Origin: Halolactibacillus alkaliphilus
GTDB taxonomy: Bacteria > Bacillota > Bacilli > Bacillales > Amphibacillaceae
Assembly (NCBI RefSeq): GCF_900115465.1
Contig: NZ_FOWN01000001.1
Location: forward strand, 186,001-250,000
Reading direction: 5' to 3'
Length of the DNA: 64,000 nt
Shown: in pieces, positions 45,888 to 56,105 of the stretch
How the letters are laid out: each line of letters begins with the position of its first letter
Numbering within the stretch: position 1 is the stretch's first letter
Made by a program: the position numbers and the translations under genes
Notes under the pieces: generated by a model
The model's input: only the letters and a program-made list of their open reading frames with translations
What the model was told of the DNA's origin: nothing
Database searches by the model: none

Positions 45888-46780
45888 CTATTTTTCAAGT
45901 GAATTTCTGACGGTATCTCTTATAATAAGCTCAGTACTTAAAACAATACGTTTTGAAATGATGTGATCGGCTTCGATGCGTTCCTTAAGTGTATTAACAT
46001 CAATTTCCCCTATTGCCTCTGTGAAAACTTTGACTGTAGTTAAAGCTGGAGTAAGGAATTGTGGTACGTACAAATCATCTATACTTATAATACTATCGTC
46101 TTGAGGAACGGTTAAATTATGCTTGCGTAAAGCATTCATACATCCTAATGATAACATCATTAATAACAAAGAAAGCCGTTGGTAAGTTATTTAATGTACG
46201 ATTGGCGTGGTTTATTAATTTATAGCCTATTTGTAAATTGGATTCGACGTTTGATTCAAAAAAGAATACATCTTCACTGAAAAGGTTGTTTGCTTGCATA
46301 TAATCTATAAAGGTACAAATTGCTGGTGATTTATATTTTCTGTATCCATAAAGATTTTTTTATCTTCAGCTCCTATAAACCCCATTTTTTATAACCTTGA
46401 TTAATTAAGTGCGCTAAGGCAATCTCTGTAGCTTGTGAAAAATCTCCGTTAATAGTATAAAAGCCATTTAAAGGATAGTTTGTCCCAATAAAAACAACAT
46501 TTTTGTGAAGTTTTGCAATCTCATTAACCGATGTGTCATCAAATTTACCTATAGCAAGAATGCCTTCAACATCATCAGGTATATTATTTACATCCGATGT
46601 CATCTTTAAAATATTGTAACCTAACTCGGCAGCTCTTTTCTCAACGCCTATTCTAATTGACATGTAATAAATATCGTCTATTTCTTCATTAGAATCCAAC
46701 CACTGGATAACGGCGATATTAAAGAGAGAACGTTTGTTTCCTCTGTTTTTCTTATAGTATAGGAAAGTATAAAATTTTTG
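45888..46780 (-). pseudogene. LacI-family regulator, truncated and frameshifted
   Basis: Three broken minus-strand frames together cover the ligand-binding part of a LacI/GalR regulator: NIAVIQWL and MSIRIGVEKRAAELGYNI (about 46720-46610), a frameshift near 46370 at INQGYKKWG, then YMQANNLF and NLPTAFFVINDV, another shift near 46160, then SLGCMNALRKHN, PALTTVKVFTEAIGE and STELIIRD. The N-terminal helix-turn-helix is missing upstream of about 46780, where an IS remnant lies close by. It could once have controlled the uronate genes or rhaM. Confidence 0.85.
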
Positions 46781-46849
46781 CTGATATACCGAGGGTTAGA
46801 GCGTTATGCAGAGTTGAAATTTAGTAAGGAAAAGAGTTAAGATAATAGT

Positions 46850-47140
46850 ATGGCACATAAAGAAAATATTCCAGTTCAAATGAATATTTTGAAAGCCATA
46901 TTCAGTGATTATTGGTCTAGATTTCTTAAAGAAAACAAAGATAAGATGCGTTCAATCATTATAGAAGAAGTGCAAAAGTTTTTACACTGTGGAGAGTTAT
47001 CAAATGGTTTTTTGACATTTAAGTGTGAGGCTTGTCCGAAGGTGAAAAAGATACCTATTCGCTGTAAAGGAAAGTTCTGTCTAACATGTGCAGTAGGTGA
47101 AGCGCAAAAATGGGCAACTAGAAGTGCAATATGCGAATGA
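46850..47140 (+). pseudogene. IS91-type transposase, N-terminal remnant
   Basis: The 96-residue frame begins like the zinc-binding N-terminus of IS91/IS801-type transposases: IEEVQKFLHCGELSNGF, then two CxxC pairs (FKCEACPK, GKFCLTCA). It breaks after QKWA, before the Y2/Y1 catalytic region, so it is inactive. It lies beside the truncated LacI gene and may mark the event that removed its DNA-binding end. Confidence 0.7.
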
Positions 47141-47499
47141 TAAAGAGGCCAAAGATTATATTAATCGGGACGTTGAAAGAATTGAGTCAGAAGCTTATAA
47201 AGAAGTACAAAAAGAAAAAACAGAAGCAGCCATCAAGAAGTATCGCTTCGGCTGGAGCGAACGCGAAAAAGAAATACGAGAACGGAAACGTCGAATTCGT
47301 TTGTAGGAGTTGTAAAGTAACGGAAGATATACCAAGAGAAGTTGTTGAACAGTTTGATATGATGGATATGGTAGATCCAACGGATCCCCCGCGATTTAGT
47401 TGTGAAAAGTGTGGAGGAGAAATGCTTCCTGTGTATTATACAAGCCTTCATGGTATCACTTATAAAAATCCAGAACTGAAAAGCTCGGCTAACCTCTAA
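47110..47499 (+). pseudogene. Unidentified frameshifted fragment with zinc ribbon
   Basis: A lysine/glutamate-rich helical stretch (KKYRFGWSEREKEI, frame ending at 47306) continues in the next frame with two CxxC pairs (VCRSCK, SCEKCGGEM) and ends at 47499. The two parts join by a single frameshift near 47285. I do not recognise the family; it may belong to the IS remnant or be a separate broken gene. Confidence 0.45.
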
Positions 47500-47531
47500 C
47501 CTAAAAAGTGCGAGGCCTAGCCGAGCTTTTC
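47478..47531 (+). terminator. Hairpin terminator ending the decayed fragment
   Basis: GAAAAGCTCGGCTA pairs perfectly with TAGCCGAGCTTTTC over 14 bp; a 26-base loop contains a small inner stem. The T4 run is in the right arm. Confidence 0.7.
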
Positions 47532-47692
47532 TTATGGATGGTGGTACAGTTTCTCCCAATGTAAAATTAGACTTAATGAGTTGTTTTCTTCTAGTATTAA
47601 GTAATAAGCAATCGATAGTATTTTTTTATAGTGAGAGGTAAATGTAGATTTCAAATCCTCATAGACCCTTGTTTGCCTATATAATCAAAGAG

Positions 47693-47876
47693 TTAGCCTG
47701 TGCCATGAAAGGTACGTCGAATCTGTACAATAGGCAATGTATTCAGTTTAACTTTAATGGGATCAGCTTCATTTTTTATTATAGACTCTCGTAGGAATTA
47801 TTCCTCCGGTATTTGGATTTGCCTTTCCGCTGAGTTTTCTACGTGAACGTGATTGTTTACACTTCTTCTCCCAATC
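47693..47876 (-). pseudogene. Possible decayed frame, unidentified
   Basis: On the minus strand DWEKKCKQSRSRRKLSGK and NPNTGGIIPTRVYNKK run into EADPIKVKLNTLPIVQIRR after one frameshift near 47770, then a stop at 47693. The continuity suggests a dead gene, but no homologous family comes to mind. The rest of 47532-47974 shows nothing recognisable. Confidence 0.3.
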
Positions 47877-47974
47877 TGCTTAATTTTCATACGTATATGC
47901 AATGTTCGTATGTTTGATACATTATTTCTATAACTATCCTCTCGATATGCATTGTCATATAATAAATGAAAAAA

Positions 47975-48319
47975 CTAATATAAAACCACCCGTTGGAAAA
48001 AGTCAGCAACGACAATGATTAAAATAACGGTTTTAACGACATTATGAAGTTGGGTGGTAATGGTTGGATTCACATCAAAACCTAGACACCTAAATAAGTA
48101 ATGAAAGAAATCTTCATCCTTATTAGCATAACCATAATTTTGTTGTAGGGTTGTTAAAATACAACCTTTGTGTAAACGTTCATGAGTATAATGGCCAATA
48201 ATAAGTAAAAGACCAATGTAGTAAGGAAACACAATAGCTACATAGAAGGAAAAGATAATAAAGATCAGGTGGGTGATTAAGATAGGTATATCAAGATGAC
48301 GTTTTGATTGTTTTGACAT
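47975..48319 (-). CDS. Small multi-pass membrane protein, unknown
   Basis: A 114-residue protein with three to four membrane segments (about 11-28, 29-46 and 93-110) and a conserved-looking HYTHERLHKGCILTTLQ loop. The start at 48319 follows aggagtgagccgc. The arrangement H-x-C-x-LT recalls DUF2784-like proteins, but I am not certain. It borders the decayed island and may have come with it. Confidence 0.6.
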   Translation of the reverse strand: MSKQSKRHLDIPILITHLIFIIFSFYVAIVFPYYIGLLLIIGHYTHERLHKGCILTTLQQNYGYANKDEDFFHYLFRCLGFDVNPTITTQLHNVVKTVILIIVVADFFQRVVLY

Positions 48320-48539
48320 GCGGCTCACTCCTGTTGAAAAGTTTTATGTTCTTTTTTTCCCTGAAAGCTCTCAACATAAACCAATGATTCTAGTAGAAAA
48401 CAATAGGAAGATATATCTCATTTAAACCATAAAAAAAGTATGTGAGTAAATTAATTTTATAGAGCGCTTACTTATATACACACTTTATCTCAATCTGTCG
48501 ATAATAGATGTGTAAGATAAAATTAAAGGGGATATGCCT

Positions 48540-50576
48540 ATGAAAGCCAAAACTAGTATCCAGAAGAAAATACTCATTTTTGTTCCTATTGCCATAATAA
48601 GTTTAGGTTTACTTGCTTTTCTTAGTTATCAATCAGCAAAACAAGCGTTAGAAGAAGAAATTACAGATAAAATGAGCTATTTATCAAATGATATTCGCCA
48701 CTTTATTGATGGCGAACTCTTAAGTCATCAACGGATAGGAGAAACAATGGCTGAAAATGTGCATCAATTAGGTCAAACGCTCTTCCGTGAACAGTATTAT
48801 CAGTTAGCTGAAAACTATATTCAATTAAATGACGATACTTATGGACTTGGTGTCTGGTTCGAACCTAATCTGTATGACGAAACAATAGAGTATTTTGGTC
48901 CGTATGTTTATAAAAATGACGGGGCTTTTGTTTATACCGATGAATATGAAACGTCTGCATATGACTATCCAAGTCAAGACTGGTATACACGTGCTAAAGA
49001 ATCACAAGCCATCGCGTGGTCAGATCCATACTATGATGAAGCTTTAGATATGACAATTATTACAACGAGTGTGCCTTTTCAGATTAACAACCAATTCGGT
49101 GGTGTTGTAACAAGTGATATTGACATCTCTAACTTACAAACGGTTGTCAATGACATCACGATTGGGGAATCGGGTCGTGCGTTTTTATTAAATGAGGAGG
49201 GACACTTTGTTGTTCATCCAACATCACCTCAAGCGACACACGCTATTGGTGAAGATGAAATATATAAGGATGTTGCGGGAGTATTAGGCGAAGAGAGTGA
49301 GACAGGATTTTCAATTTCAGCAGCAGGTGAATCAAGCAGAGTCTATCTCACAGCAATTCCGCGGACAAACTGGACGTTAGGTTTTATCATGCCAGAGACG
49401 GAAATGTATCGTTCACTGAATACGTTATTAGTAAGAATCATAGCCATTGCAGTAGGTATTACTGTTATATTTATTGTCATCGCTTTGTGGTTAGCACGTA
49501 CGTTGACCCGACCAATTAAGCAGTTATCAAAAGAGGTGGAAAAAGTAGCCGGTGGTGACTTTAGTGTAGCATTAAACGTACAATCAAAAGATGAAATTGG
49601 TGAGTTGACCGCAAACTTTAATACGATGGTACAGTCAGTGAGCCAACTTATTTACGGCGTAAAGCAATCGGTCCATGATGTTCACGATGCTTCAACACAA
49701 CTCAGCGCTGTCGCGGAAGAAACATCGGCATCGAGTGAAGAAATTAGTCGGGCGATGTCGCAAGTATCAGCAGGAACGACAGATGCCGCGCACTTTGCAG
49801 AGACAACTAACGAAGCTACACTGCAACTTTCAGATAAGATCCAGAACCTATTAAAACAGGCAGAACAATTAAAGTTGTTTGCCCAATCAGTTGAAGTCAT
49901 ACAGACAGAAGGTGTCGAACAGATGGGCACGCTAGGCTCTCAAGCAAAGACATCGTTAGACGTAGTGAATGAAGTCAGTCGCTCAATGACGGATTTAGCT
50001 AATAAAATTGATCAAATTGCCTCAGTAGTAACGGTGATTGATGATATATCTAATCAAACGAACTTACTTGCGTTAAATGCCTCGATTGAGGCCGCGCGAG
50101 CCGGTGAGCACGGCAAAGGTTTTGCGGTAGTAGCAGATGAAGTAAGAAAGCTAGCGGAGGAAACCTCTAAAGCAACAACGAAGATTACGTCAACGATAGA
50201 TGAGGTTAGTCATGGGTCTTTTGAGGCGCTAAAGGCGATGACAGAATCAAAACAGATGACCGAAACTCAGGCTGAGGTTATTCGTGAAACAGCAGCCCGC
50301 TTTAAAACATTAGCAACGGAAAATCAAAAGGTAATGGCTTCTGTCGAGACAATCACAAAAGACGTATTAGATATTAACGTATATAAAGATAATGTGGTGG
50401 ACGCTATTTCTCAAATTGCATCGATATTAGAAGAGACAGCCGCAGCAACAGAGGAAGTTGACGCTTCAAGTGCAGAACAATTACAAGCTTTAAGGATGGT
50501 CACAGAATCAGCAGAAACATTACAAAAAAATGGTGAACGACTAGATAAAGACATTAGCCAGTTTAAAACAAATTAA
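48540..50576 (+). CDS. Methyl-accepting chemotaxis protein with dCache domain
   Basis: The 678-residue receptor has TM1 at about 11-31, an extracellular double-Cache domain (about 36-285; [39 protein letters not shown]), TM2 about 298-320, HAMP ([19 protein letters not shown]) and the MA domain with [21 protein letters not shown]. It senses a small external ligand, possibly an amino acid or carboxylate. Start at 48540 follows aaagggg. Confidence 0.93.
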   Translation: MKAKTSIQKKILIFVPIAIISLGLLAFLSYQSAKQALEEEITDKMSYLSNDIRHFIDGELLSHQRIGETMAENVHQLGQTLFREQYYQLAENYIQLNDDTYGLGVWFEPNLYDETIEYFGPYVYKNDGAFVYTDEYETSAYDYPSQDWYTRAKESQAIAWSDPYYDEALDMTIITTSVPFQINNQFGGVVTSDIDISNLQTVVNDITIGESGRAFLLNEEGHFVVHPTSPQATHAIGEDEIYKDVAGVLGEESETGFSISAAGESSRVYLTAIPRTNWTLGFIMPETEMYRSLNTLLVRIIAIAVGITVIFIVIALWLARTLTRPIKQLSKEVEKVAGGDFSVALNVQSKDEIGELTANFNTMVQSVSQLIYGVKQSVHDVHDASTQLSAVAEETSASSEEISRAMSQVSAGTTDAAHFAETTNEATLQLSDKIQNLLKQAEQLKLFAQSVEVIQTEGVEQMGTLGSQAKTSLDVVNEVSRSMTDLANKIDQIASVVTVIDDISNQTNLLALNASIEAARAGEHGKGFAVVADEVRKLAEETSKATTKITSTIDEVSHGSFEALKAMTESKQMTETQAEVIRETAARFKTLATENQKVMASVETITKDVLDINVYKDNVVDAISQIASILEETAAATEEVDASSAEQLQALRMVTESAETLQKNGERLDKDISQFKTN

Positions 50577-50588
50577 ATAACTCATAAA

Positions 50589-50625
50589 GCCTTAAAAGTA
50601 TTTCGGTACTTTAAGGTTTTTTTCT
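50589..50625 (+). terminator. Terminator of the dCache chemoreceptor gene
   Basis: CCTTAAAAGTA pairs with TACTTTAAGG (one bulge) around a TTTCGG-type loop and is followed by a run of eight T. Confidence 0.88.
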
Positions 50626-50677
50626 TTGTGGTATACTAGAAAACAAAAAAGGTTCTTATACCATAGGGAGAGACAGG

Positions 50678-51418
50678 ATGTTTGATTATAGTTTAGTAGA
50701 ATGGGCGGTTCTCTTGTTAGCCGGCATCGTGATAGGCTTTTCAAAAACAGGTATTCAAGGGTCAACCATTATTGTTGTTGTCCTTATGGCGTTAACTTTT
50801 GGTGGACAAGTATCGGCTGGGATGATGTTATTACTGCTGATGATTGGGGATATGTTTGCAATCAAACATTACGGAAAAGATGTTGCGATAAGAGACGTTT
50901 TTCACCTTTTACCACCAGCTATTCTAGGTGTATTGCTAGGTGTGTGGTATGGGCAATATGTGAATGATGCTCAGTTTAAAATGACGATGGGTGTGATTGT
51001 TTTAATATGTGTTTTCTTACTTATTTACAAAGAAGTAAGGAAAGGAACCGTCCTGATCGTGAATCATCAATGGCTAACAGTCGTAGTCGGTGTGCTAAGT
51101 GGTTTTAGCTCCATGGTTGGTAACGCTGCGGGTCCCATTTTTGCGATTTATATTTTAAGTAAGCATATTAAAAAACGTGAAATGATCAGTACTACCGCAT
51201 GGTTTTTTATTTTAATCAATGCGTTTAAATTGCCATTTCACATCTTTGTCTGGCAAACGATTGAGTGGCAGCACCTGTTAATGGCCGTGATGCTATTACC
51301 GGTAATTTTTATCGGAACACGACTAGGCATTTGGTTAATCGCCAATATTAAGGAAAAAACGTATCGTATCTTTATTTTTATCATAACGGTTATTTCAGCT
51401 ATTTATCTATTTTTGTAA
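50678..51418 (+). CDS. TSUP (TauE/SafE) family permease
   Basis: A 246-residue protein with about eight membrane segments in two related halves (GIVIGFSKTGIQGSTIIVV and GVLSGFSSMVGNAAGPIFAIY), the hallmark of the sulfite exporter TauE/SafE family. Members move sulfite, sulfonates or other anions. No metabolic partner is adjacent. Start follows agggagag. Confidence 0.88.
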   Translation: MFDYSLVEWAVLLLAGIVIGFSKTGIQGSTIIVVVLMALTFGGQVSAGMMLLLLMIGDMFAIKHYGKDVAIRDVFHLLPPAILGVLLGVWYGQYVNDAQFKMTMGVIVLICVFLLIYKEVRKGTVLIVNHQWLTVVVGVLSGFSSMVGNAAGPIFAIYILSKHIKKREMISTTAWFFILINAFKLPFHIFVWQTIEWQHLLMAVMLLPVIFIGTRLGIWLIANIKEKTYRIFIFIITVISAIYLFL

Positions 51419-51642
51419 CTGCGATAGTTTATGCTAAATCTAATCACCAGGATGTGTCTGGATGAGAGTGGCACATCTTATGACTAACCAAAATAATCGG
51501 TACATGTGTGAAGATGTATTTATAAAAAGTTTGTAAGTATTTTGGGAAGGGATCATTCAATTTAATAGGATGTTGTCGATAGTATTAAAGTATGTCAAAA
51601 ATATTAGCTACCAATCAACATAGAAGAGAAAGAAGGAAAGAA

Positions 51643-52992
51643 ATGTTTATAAGGAAAAAACAAACGAAACAAGATAAACAAGTAATAACCTCACTTGAAT
51701 CATTTGCCCGTCAGTATTTACTTGAGATTATTCAATCAACTGCCGGATTAGGTAAAGTAGAGGTAGAACTGACGTTTGTAAAAGATGCTATTGAAAATGT
51801 GAGTAACATGTTAAAAAGGCAATCTGAAGATAACTTAGCTTTTACAGAAGAAGTCACAGCAACGATGTCCGAAATTGATATCACTATTGATGACAATGTA
51901 AAGCGTGCAGAAAATATTTTCGAACGGATTGAATCTGTAGCATCCACAACGACGACAAGTCTTTCTCATATCAAGGATATGTCTTTGGTCTGTCGGAATG
52001 TCACCTCTGGAAATGAAACGGTGAATACCCATTTAGATCAATTATTAACAAAAGTCAATCAAATCAGTGAAATTGTCAGTGTCATTGAGCGGATCGCAGA
52101 TCAAACAAATTTATTATCCTTAAATGCATCTATTGAAGCGGCTCGGGCGGGGGATGCTGGAAAAGGTTTTGCTGTCGTAGCAGATGAGATTAGAAAGTTA
52201 GCAGAAAGTACGAAAACCTCTTTACAAGAGTTTGAGATATTTAAAAAAGATATTGAACAGGTATCACACAATAGCTTAATGAGCTTATCGACGATTAATC
52301 AATCTATGGAGAAGATACCTCAAGCTGTGGAACAATTAAATCGAGGATTAAATTATAACCATCAAGCCATTGATCATATTAAGCTAGACATGGAGTCCTT
52401 TGTTGCGTCATTTCAGCAAGTCAGCAGTTCCACTACGTCCGTCGCAGATGCAGTGAAAACAAAAGTTGATGACGAAGAGACATTGGCTAAAAAGATGGAT
52501 GAATTAATGGCGGAAATGAACGAGTTAGAATTAATTAGGCAACAGATGAAGCAACTAGACTGTGACATTATTAACCAAAACAAACAAGCCTATCAGCGCT
52601 TTTTAAGTGAAGGTAATCCGATACAGCCGAGAGAACTCAAACAGATACTCGTATCGGCCTTAAAGCAACACGAACATTGGTTGGAGACACTTGCTGATAT
52701 CGTCAAGTTAAATCAACGTCTCCCCATTCAAACGGATGAGCATCATTGTGCTTTTGGACACTTCTATCAGTCATTGAAAATTGAAGAAAGCACACTACTA
52801 CCTTTATGGGAAGAAGTCGGAAGACACCATGATGCTTTGCATCAGTCCAGCCATGATGTTCTAGACATGATCGGAGAGTCGAACGAGAAGAGGCTAGCAG
52901 CCTTTCATCTGACAAAAGGTATCTCTGTCTCTTTAGCAGAAGTTATTCACCAAATGATTGCGCATTTAACGCGTCTGGAACAAACAAGTTAA
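51643..52992 (+). CDS. Soluble chemoreceptor with C-terminal CZB zinc domain
   Basis: The 449-residue protein has no membrane segment. Its MA signalling domain ([23 protein letters not shown] around residue 165) is followed by a coiled region and a CZB domain (about 335-445) with the zinc ligands in [17 protein letters not shown] and [11 protein letters not shown] receptors sense zinc or hypochlorite in other bacteria. The ATG at 51643 follows agaagga; the ATG at 51592 has no ribosome site. Confidence 0.9.
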   Translation: MFIRKKQTKQDKQVITSLESFARQYLLEIIQSTAGLGKVEVELTFVKDAIENVSNMLKRQSEDNLAFTEEVTATMSEIDITIDDNVKRAENIFERIESVASTTTTSLSHIKDMSLVCRNVTSGNETVNTHLDQLLTKVNQISEIVSVIERIADQTNLLSLNASIEAARAGDAGKGFAVVADEIRKLAESTKTSLQEFEIFKKDIEQVSHNSLMSLSTINQSMEKIPQAVEQLNRGLNYNHQAIDHIKLDMESFVASFQQVSSSTTSVADAVKTKVDDEETLAKKMDELMAEMNELELIRQQMKQLDCDIINQNKQAYQRFLSEGNPIQPRELKQILVSALKQHEHWLETLADIVKLNQRLPIQTDEHHCAFGHFYQSLKIEESTLLPLWEEVGRHHDALHQSSHDVLDMIGESNEKRLAAFHLTKGISVSLAEVIHQMIAHLTRLEQTS

Positions 52993-53040
52993 AGTGGGAC
53001 AGAAGATAAGTAGTTATATCTCATAAAGTTCGGTATATAA

Positions 53041-53080
53041 AAAAGTGAGGATAGTCTCTAGAGGCTATCCTCACTTTTTT
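53041..53080. terminator. Bidirectional terminator
   Basis: A 19-pair stem (one wobble) flanked by A5 and T5 separates the convergent CZB receptor and GNAT genes; it abuts the GNAT stop. Confidence 0.92.
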
Positions 53081-53519
53081 AGTTATCCGCATGCGAAAGG
53101 TTTTTCTTCATTTTCACATGGGGAATACCATCTTCAATAAAGACATCAGAAAAGACCGTATAGCCTAAACTTTCATAGAAGCCAATGGCATGTGTCTGCC
53201 CATGTAACAGATAATGATCAACATGCTCGTTTTTTATGACCGCTTCAAGTTGATGGATGACTTGCTTTCCCAGTCCGAAACCTCGATAGGACTTTCTTAC
53301 ACAAATACGTTCGAGCTTTGCACAGGTGTCAATTTTTCTTACTCTCCCCGTTGCGGCAGGTGAGCCATTGTATGTCATTAATACGTGCTCACAACCGCTG
53401 TCTAATCGGTCGAATGCATCAAATTCTAATGTCTCAGGGACGCCTTGTTCAATGATAAATACGTCGCGCCTAATATTAAAGGCATGATCAAGTGCTTTTT
53501 GTGTTGTGATACGTGCCAT
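53079..53519 (-). CDS. GNAT-family N-acetyltransferase (YjcF-like)
   Basis: A 146-residue single-domain GNAT: RRDVFIIEQGVPE at the N-terminus, ATGRVR, the acetyl-CoA loop KSYRGFGLGKQVI and HGQTHAIGFYESLGY. Small YjcF/ElaA-type acetyltransferases of this length have unknown substrates. Start follows aaaggacg. Confidence 0.85.
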   Translation of the reverse strand: MARITTQKALDHAFNIRRDVFIIEQGVPETLEFDAFDRLDSGCEHVLMTYNGSPAATGRVRKIDTCAKLERICVRKSYRGFGLGKQVIHQLEAVIKNEHVDHYLLHGQTHAIGFYESLGYTVFSDVFIEDGIPHVKMKKNLSHADN

Positions 53520-53740
53520 AAACCATCGTCCTTTCTCAAGTATACGTTATCAGATTGTCTGTAAAGACGTTTTAATTATAGCATGATACGAAGTGTCTGT
53601 TCATCCACCTATGCAATCAAGGCAGTGACATATTAATCTACACCCCTTAATAATAAGTAAATAAAGTCCGGTGTACCAATGAGCATCGTCAAAGGTAAAA
53701 ACATTTGGTGTCTATTATCTACTAAACCTTTAGCTATATG
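53520..53740. other. Non-coding gap upstream of the RNA-like element
   Basis: This part of the 554-base gap has no coding frame with a ribosome site and no recognisable structure. Confidence 0.4.
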
Positions 53741-53860
53741 AGGCGGTAGTAATCCATTGAACTACCCCCACCTAACATTCTAACCGAATGTTTGAGGAAG
53801 GGGATTCCGTAAGGACACCCTAAAGGTGACCCATGCTCGTTCAACTAAGCATGAGTTTTT
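53741..53860 (+). ncRNA. Orphan structured RNA-like element (IS200/IS605 right-end/omega-RNA-like)
   Basis: Consecutive hairpins: GGTAGT/ACTACC (53745-53766), AACATTC/GAATGTT (53774-53792), CACC/GGTG (53816-53828) and CATGCT/AGCATG (53832-53853), the last followed by AGTTTTT like an intrinsic terminator. The layout and the final palindrome resemble the right end of IS200/IS605 (tnpB, omega-RNA) elements, but no tnpB or tnpA frame lies upstream. It could be a leftover end of such an element or a free-standing small RNA. The resemblance is from memory of such ends, not from a search. Confidence 0.45.
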
Positions 53861-54073
53861 CTACTCTCCAACCGTCGCAAACCTATTTTCTGCTTATATA
53901 AACAATCTTATTAATGGTCTTGAAATGAAGGCAACTTACTTTCTTCCCTTCTTTAAATTTGATATGATAAATTCTATGTGTGAAAAGAACCGTATCACAG
54001 ATAAATTGTTTAACATTTGTTAGGGGTATAAGTTATACATCAAATGAATGAGAGCGGTAAGGGAGAGAATGAC

Positions 54074-54982
54074 GTGAGAAAATTATTAATGAGACCGAGT
54101 ATCGCGATTTCTGTGGCGATCCTCTGTTCAGTTTTATGGGGGAGTGCCTTCCCTGTGTTAAAAGTGAGCTATACAGAGCTCCAAATGTCACCTGATGACG
54201 TTATAGCTAAAATGGTGTTTGCTGGTTTAAGGTTCTTACTCGCCGGTATTCTTGTATTAATTTTTTTATTTTTTATGGACCGTCAAGCAATTAAAATTAC
54301 TAAAAGGCAATTTACTGTCCTACTTATTCTAGGAGTCATTCAGACAGCGTTTCAGTATTATTTCTTTTATAATGGTCTAGCCCGTGTGACCGGCATGCAA
54401 GGAGCTATTCTGTCGTCTGGGGGGATTTTCTTTACGATTGTAGCCGCCCACATATACTACAAAGATGATCGATTAAGTACACAGAAAATGATTGGACTTA
54501 TTGCAGGTTTTGGTGGGATTGTCTTGGCGAACTGGGGTCAGTCACTTAGTTTAAGCTTTCAATGGGATGGCGAAGGGTTTATGTTAATGGCAGGTGTGAC
54601 AAGTGCTATCGCGACAATTATGGCTAAAGAACTTGCTACAGGTATTCATCCTTTTGCAATTACAGGCTGGCAACTAACACTTGGAGCAGTAGCGTTACTC
54701 CTGATTGGTTACCCGCAATTAGATGCTGGTGCTATTCAATATAATGCATTAGGTTCAGGGCTGTTAATTTATTCTGCCTTTTTATCAGCCATTGCTTTTG
54801 CTTTATGGTACTCTTTATTAAAGTATCATCAAGCAGGTCGAATCAGTATGTATAAATTTATTACACCCGTATCTGGTGTACTGCTTTCTGCTGTATTTAT
54901 TCCAGGAGAAGTACTAACACCCATGTTAATCGTTGCGTTTATGTTAGTTGCTTTTGGTATTGTTGTAGTAAATAGAAAATAA
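54074..54982 (+). CDS. EamA/DMT-family transporter
   Basis: A 302-residue protein with ten membrane segments in two EamA repeats (SVLWGSAFPVLKVSY; YNGLARVTGMQGAIL; later ALWYSLLKYHQAG). Substrates of this family are metabolites or amino acids leaving the cell. GTG start at 54074 after aagggagag; upstream frame from 54044 lacks a ribosome site. Confidence 0.88.
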   Translation: MRKLLMRPSIAISVAILCSVLWGSAFPVLKVSYTELQMSPDDVIAKMVFAGLRFLLAGILVLIFLFFMDRQAIKITKRQFTVLLILGVIQTAFQYYFFYNGLARVTGMQGAILSSGGIFFTIVAAHIYYKDDRLSTQKMIGLIAGFGGIVLANWGQSLSLSFQWDGEGFMLMAGVTSAIATIMAKELATGIHPFAITGWQLTLGAVALLLIGYPQLDAGAIQYNALGSGLLIYSAFLSAIAFALWYSLLKYHQAGRISMYKFITPVSGVLLSAVFIPGEVLTPMLIVAFMLVAFGIVVVNRK

Positions 54983-55008
54983 CAGAGAACGCATCTTTAC
55001 TAAATGTT

Positions 55009-55050
55009 AAAAGCCTTGAATGAGAGAAACACTCGCATCAAGGCTTTTTT
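55009..55050. terminator. Bidirectional terminator
   Basis: AAAAGCCTTGA and TCAAGGCTTTT flank an 18-base loop, with T6 on the plus side, between the convergent DMT and selU genes. Confidence 0.88.
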
Positions 55051-55059
55051 CAGTTTTAA

Positions 55060-56091
55060 TCAGAACACATGTAAAGCAGGCAATATTGCTCTGAGTTTTG
55101 CTAAGGCATCTTCAATAGACGTTACTTTAAAAGTTGTCATTTGTTCTTCATTATAATTGAGGGTATGTCTGTACCTTGGATCATAATAGTAGTCTAACAA
55201 GTCTCTAATAGCTTCACGGTAGTTATGGTTTTTTAACGCCTCGTCAATACGATGAGCAACAGGTGTATGGATGCGTCGTTTAATAATTGAAAAAGCTTCA
55301 ATGAACTGATCGTGATGTATTTCAGGTTGATATTCCGCCAGAATAAGCTCAATCCTTTGTGCGATGGGTAACGCAATGACATATTGGTGACTTGCTTCTT
55401 TATGCTGGTAAAATCGATCTGGAATTTTAATTTTACCAATACGGGAACTTTCACCTTCAATAACAATATAGGGCGCATTTTTTAATGTTAATAAGGCTTC
55501 CCCTAAAACTAAATCAAACGTGCGTTGATTTAGTGGCTTTCGTCCAATGTGACCGAAAATAGATCCCCGATGACTAGCCATTCTCTCTAATTCAATGACA
55601 GGATAACCTTCTTTTTCTAAGGTATGGAGCATATGTGTTTTCCCACTACCGGTGCAGCCATTTAAGACAAAGAGTTCTGGAAGGGGAAGAGTATCTAATT
55701 GTTCTTTGATCCAATTACGATAAGCTTTAATACCGCCGGATAATTTTGTCACATGTATATTCATTAAATCAAGGACTGTTGCGACTGTTTTACTGCGCAT
55801 CCCACCGCGCCAACAAAAGACAGTTAAAGGTTGGGGAAGTTGCTTAAACGCTTCGATGTATTCAGGTAACTTCTTTGCGCATATTTTTAAGCCTAAATCT
55901 TTCGCTGCTTCTTGTCCTTCTAACTTGTAGATTGTACCAATCACGGAACGCTCCTCATCAGAAAAGAGTGGCATGTTGATAGCACCAGGAATCGTTGCAT
56001 CTTGAAACTCCTTTGGAGAGCGCACATCGACAATGGTCATTTTAGATTGTTTTAAATCGAATAACTGGTTAGGTGTTATGTCCTTAAACAT
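55060..56091 (-). CDS. selU: tRNA 2-selenouridine synthase
   Basis: A 343-residue protein with an N-terminal rhodanese domain (VDVRSPKEF; active-site VFCWRGGMRSKTVA, about residue 88-101) and a C-terminal P-loop domain (NGCTGSGKTHML). This is SelU/MnmH/YbbB, which replaces sulfur by selenium at the wobble 2-thiouridine of certain tRNAs using selenophosphate. It follows selD after 14 bases, and starts after aggaaagagg. Confidence 0.95.
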   Translation of the reverse strand: MFKDITPNQLFDLKQSKMTIVDVRSPKEFQDATIPGAINMPLFSDEERSVIGTIYKLEGQEAAKDLGLKICAKKLPEYIEAFKQLPQPLTVFCWRGGMRSKTVATVLDLMNIHVTKLSGGIKAYRNWIKEQLDTLPLPELFVLNGCTGSGKTHMLHTLEKEGYPVIELERMASHRGSIFGHIGRKPLNQRTFDLVLGEALLTLKNAPYIVIEGESSRIGKIKIPDRFYQHKEASHQYVIALPIAQRIELILAEYQPEIHHDQFIEAFSIIKRRIHTPVAHRIDEALKNHNYREAIRDLLDYYYDPRYRHTLNYNEEQMTTFKVTSIEDALAKLRAILPALHVF

Positions 56092-56105
56092 AGTGATCCT
56101 CTTTC

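Noticed and set aside
53826-54023. 65-codon open frame following the hairpin element
   Set aside because: No ribosome site, begins inside the structured element and the product has no recognisable features; most likely chance.
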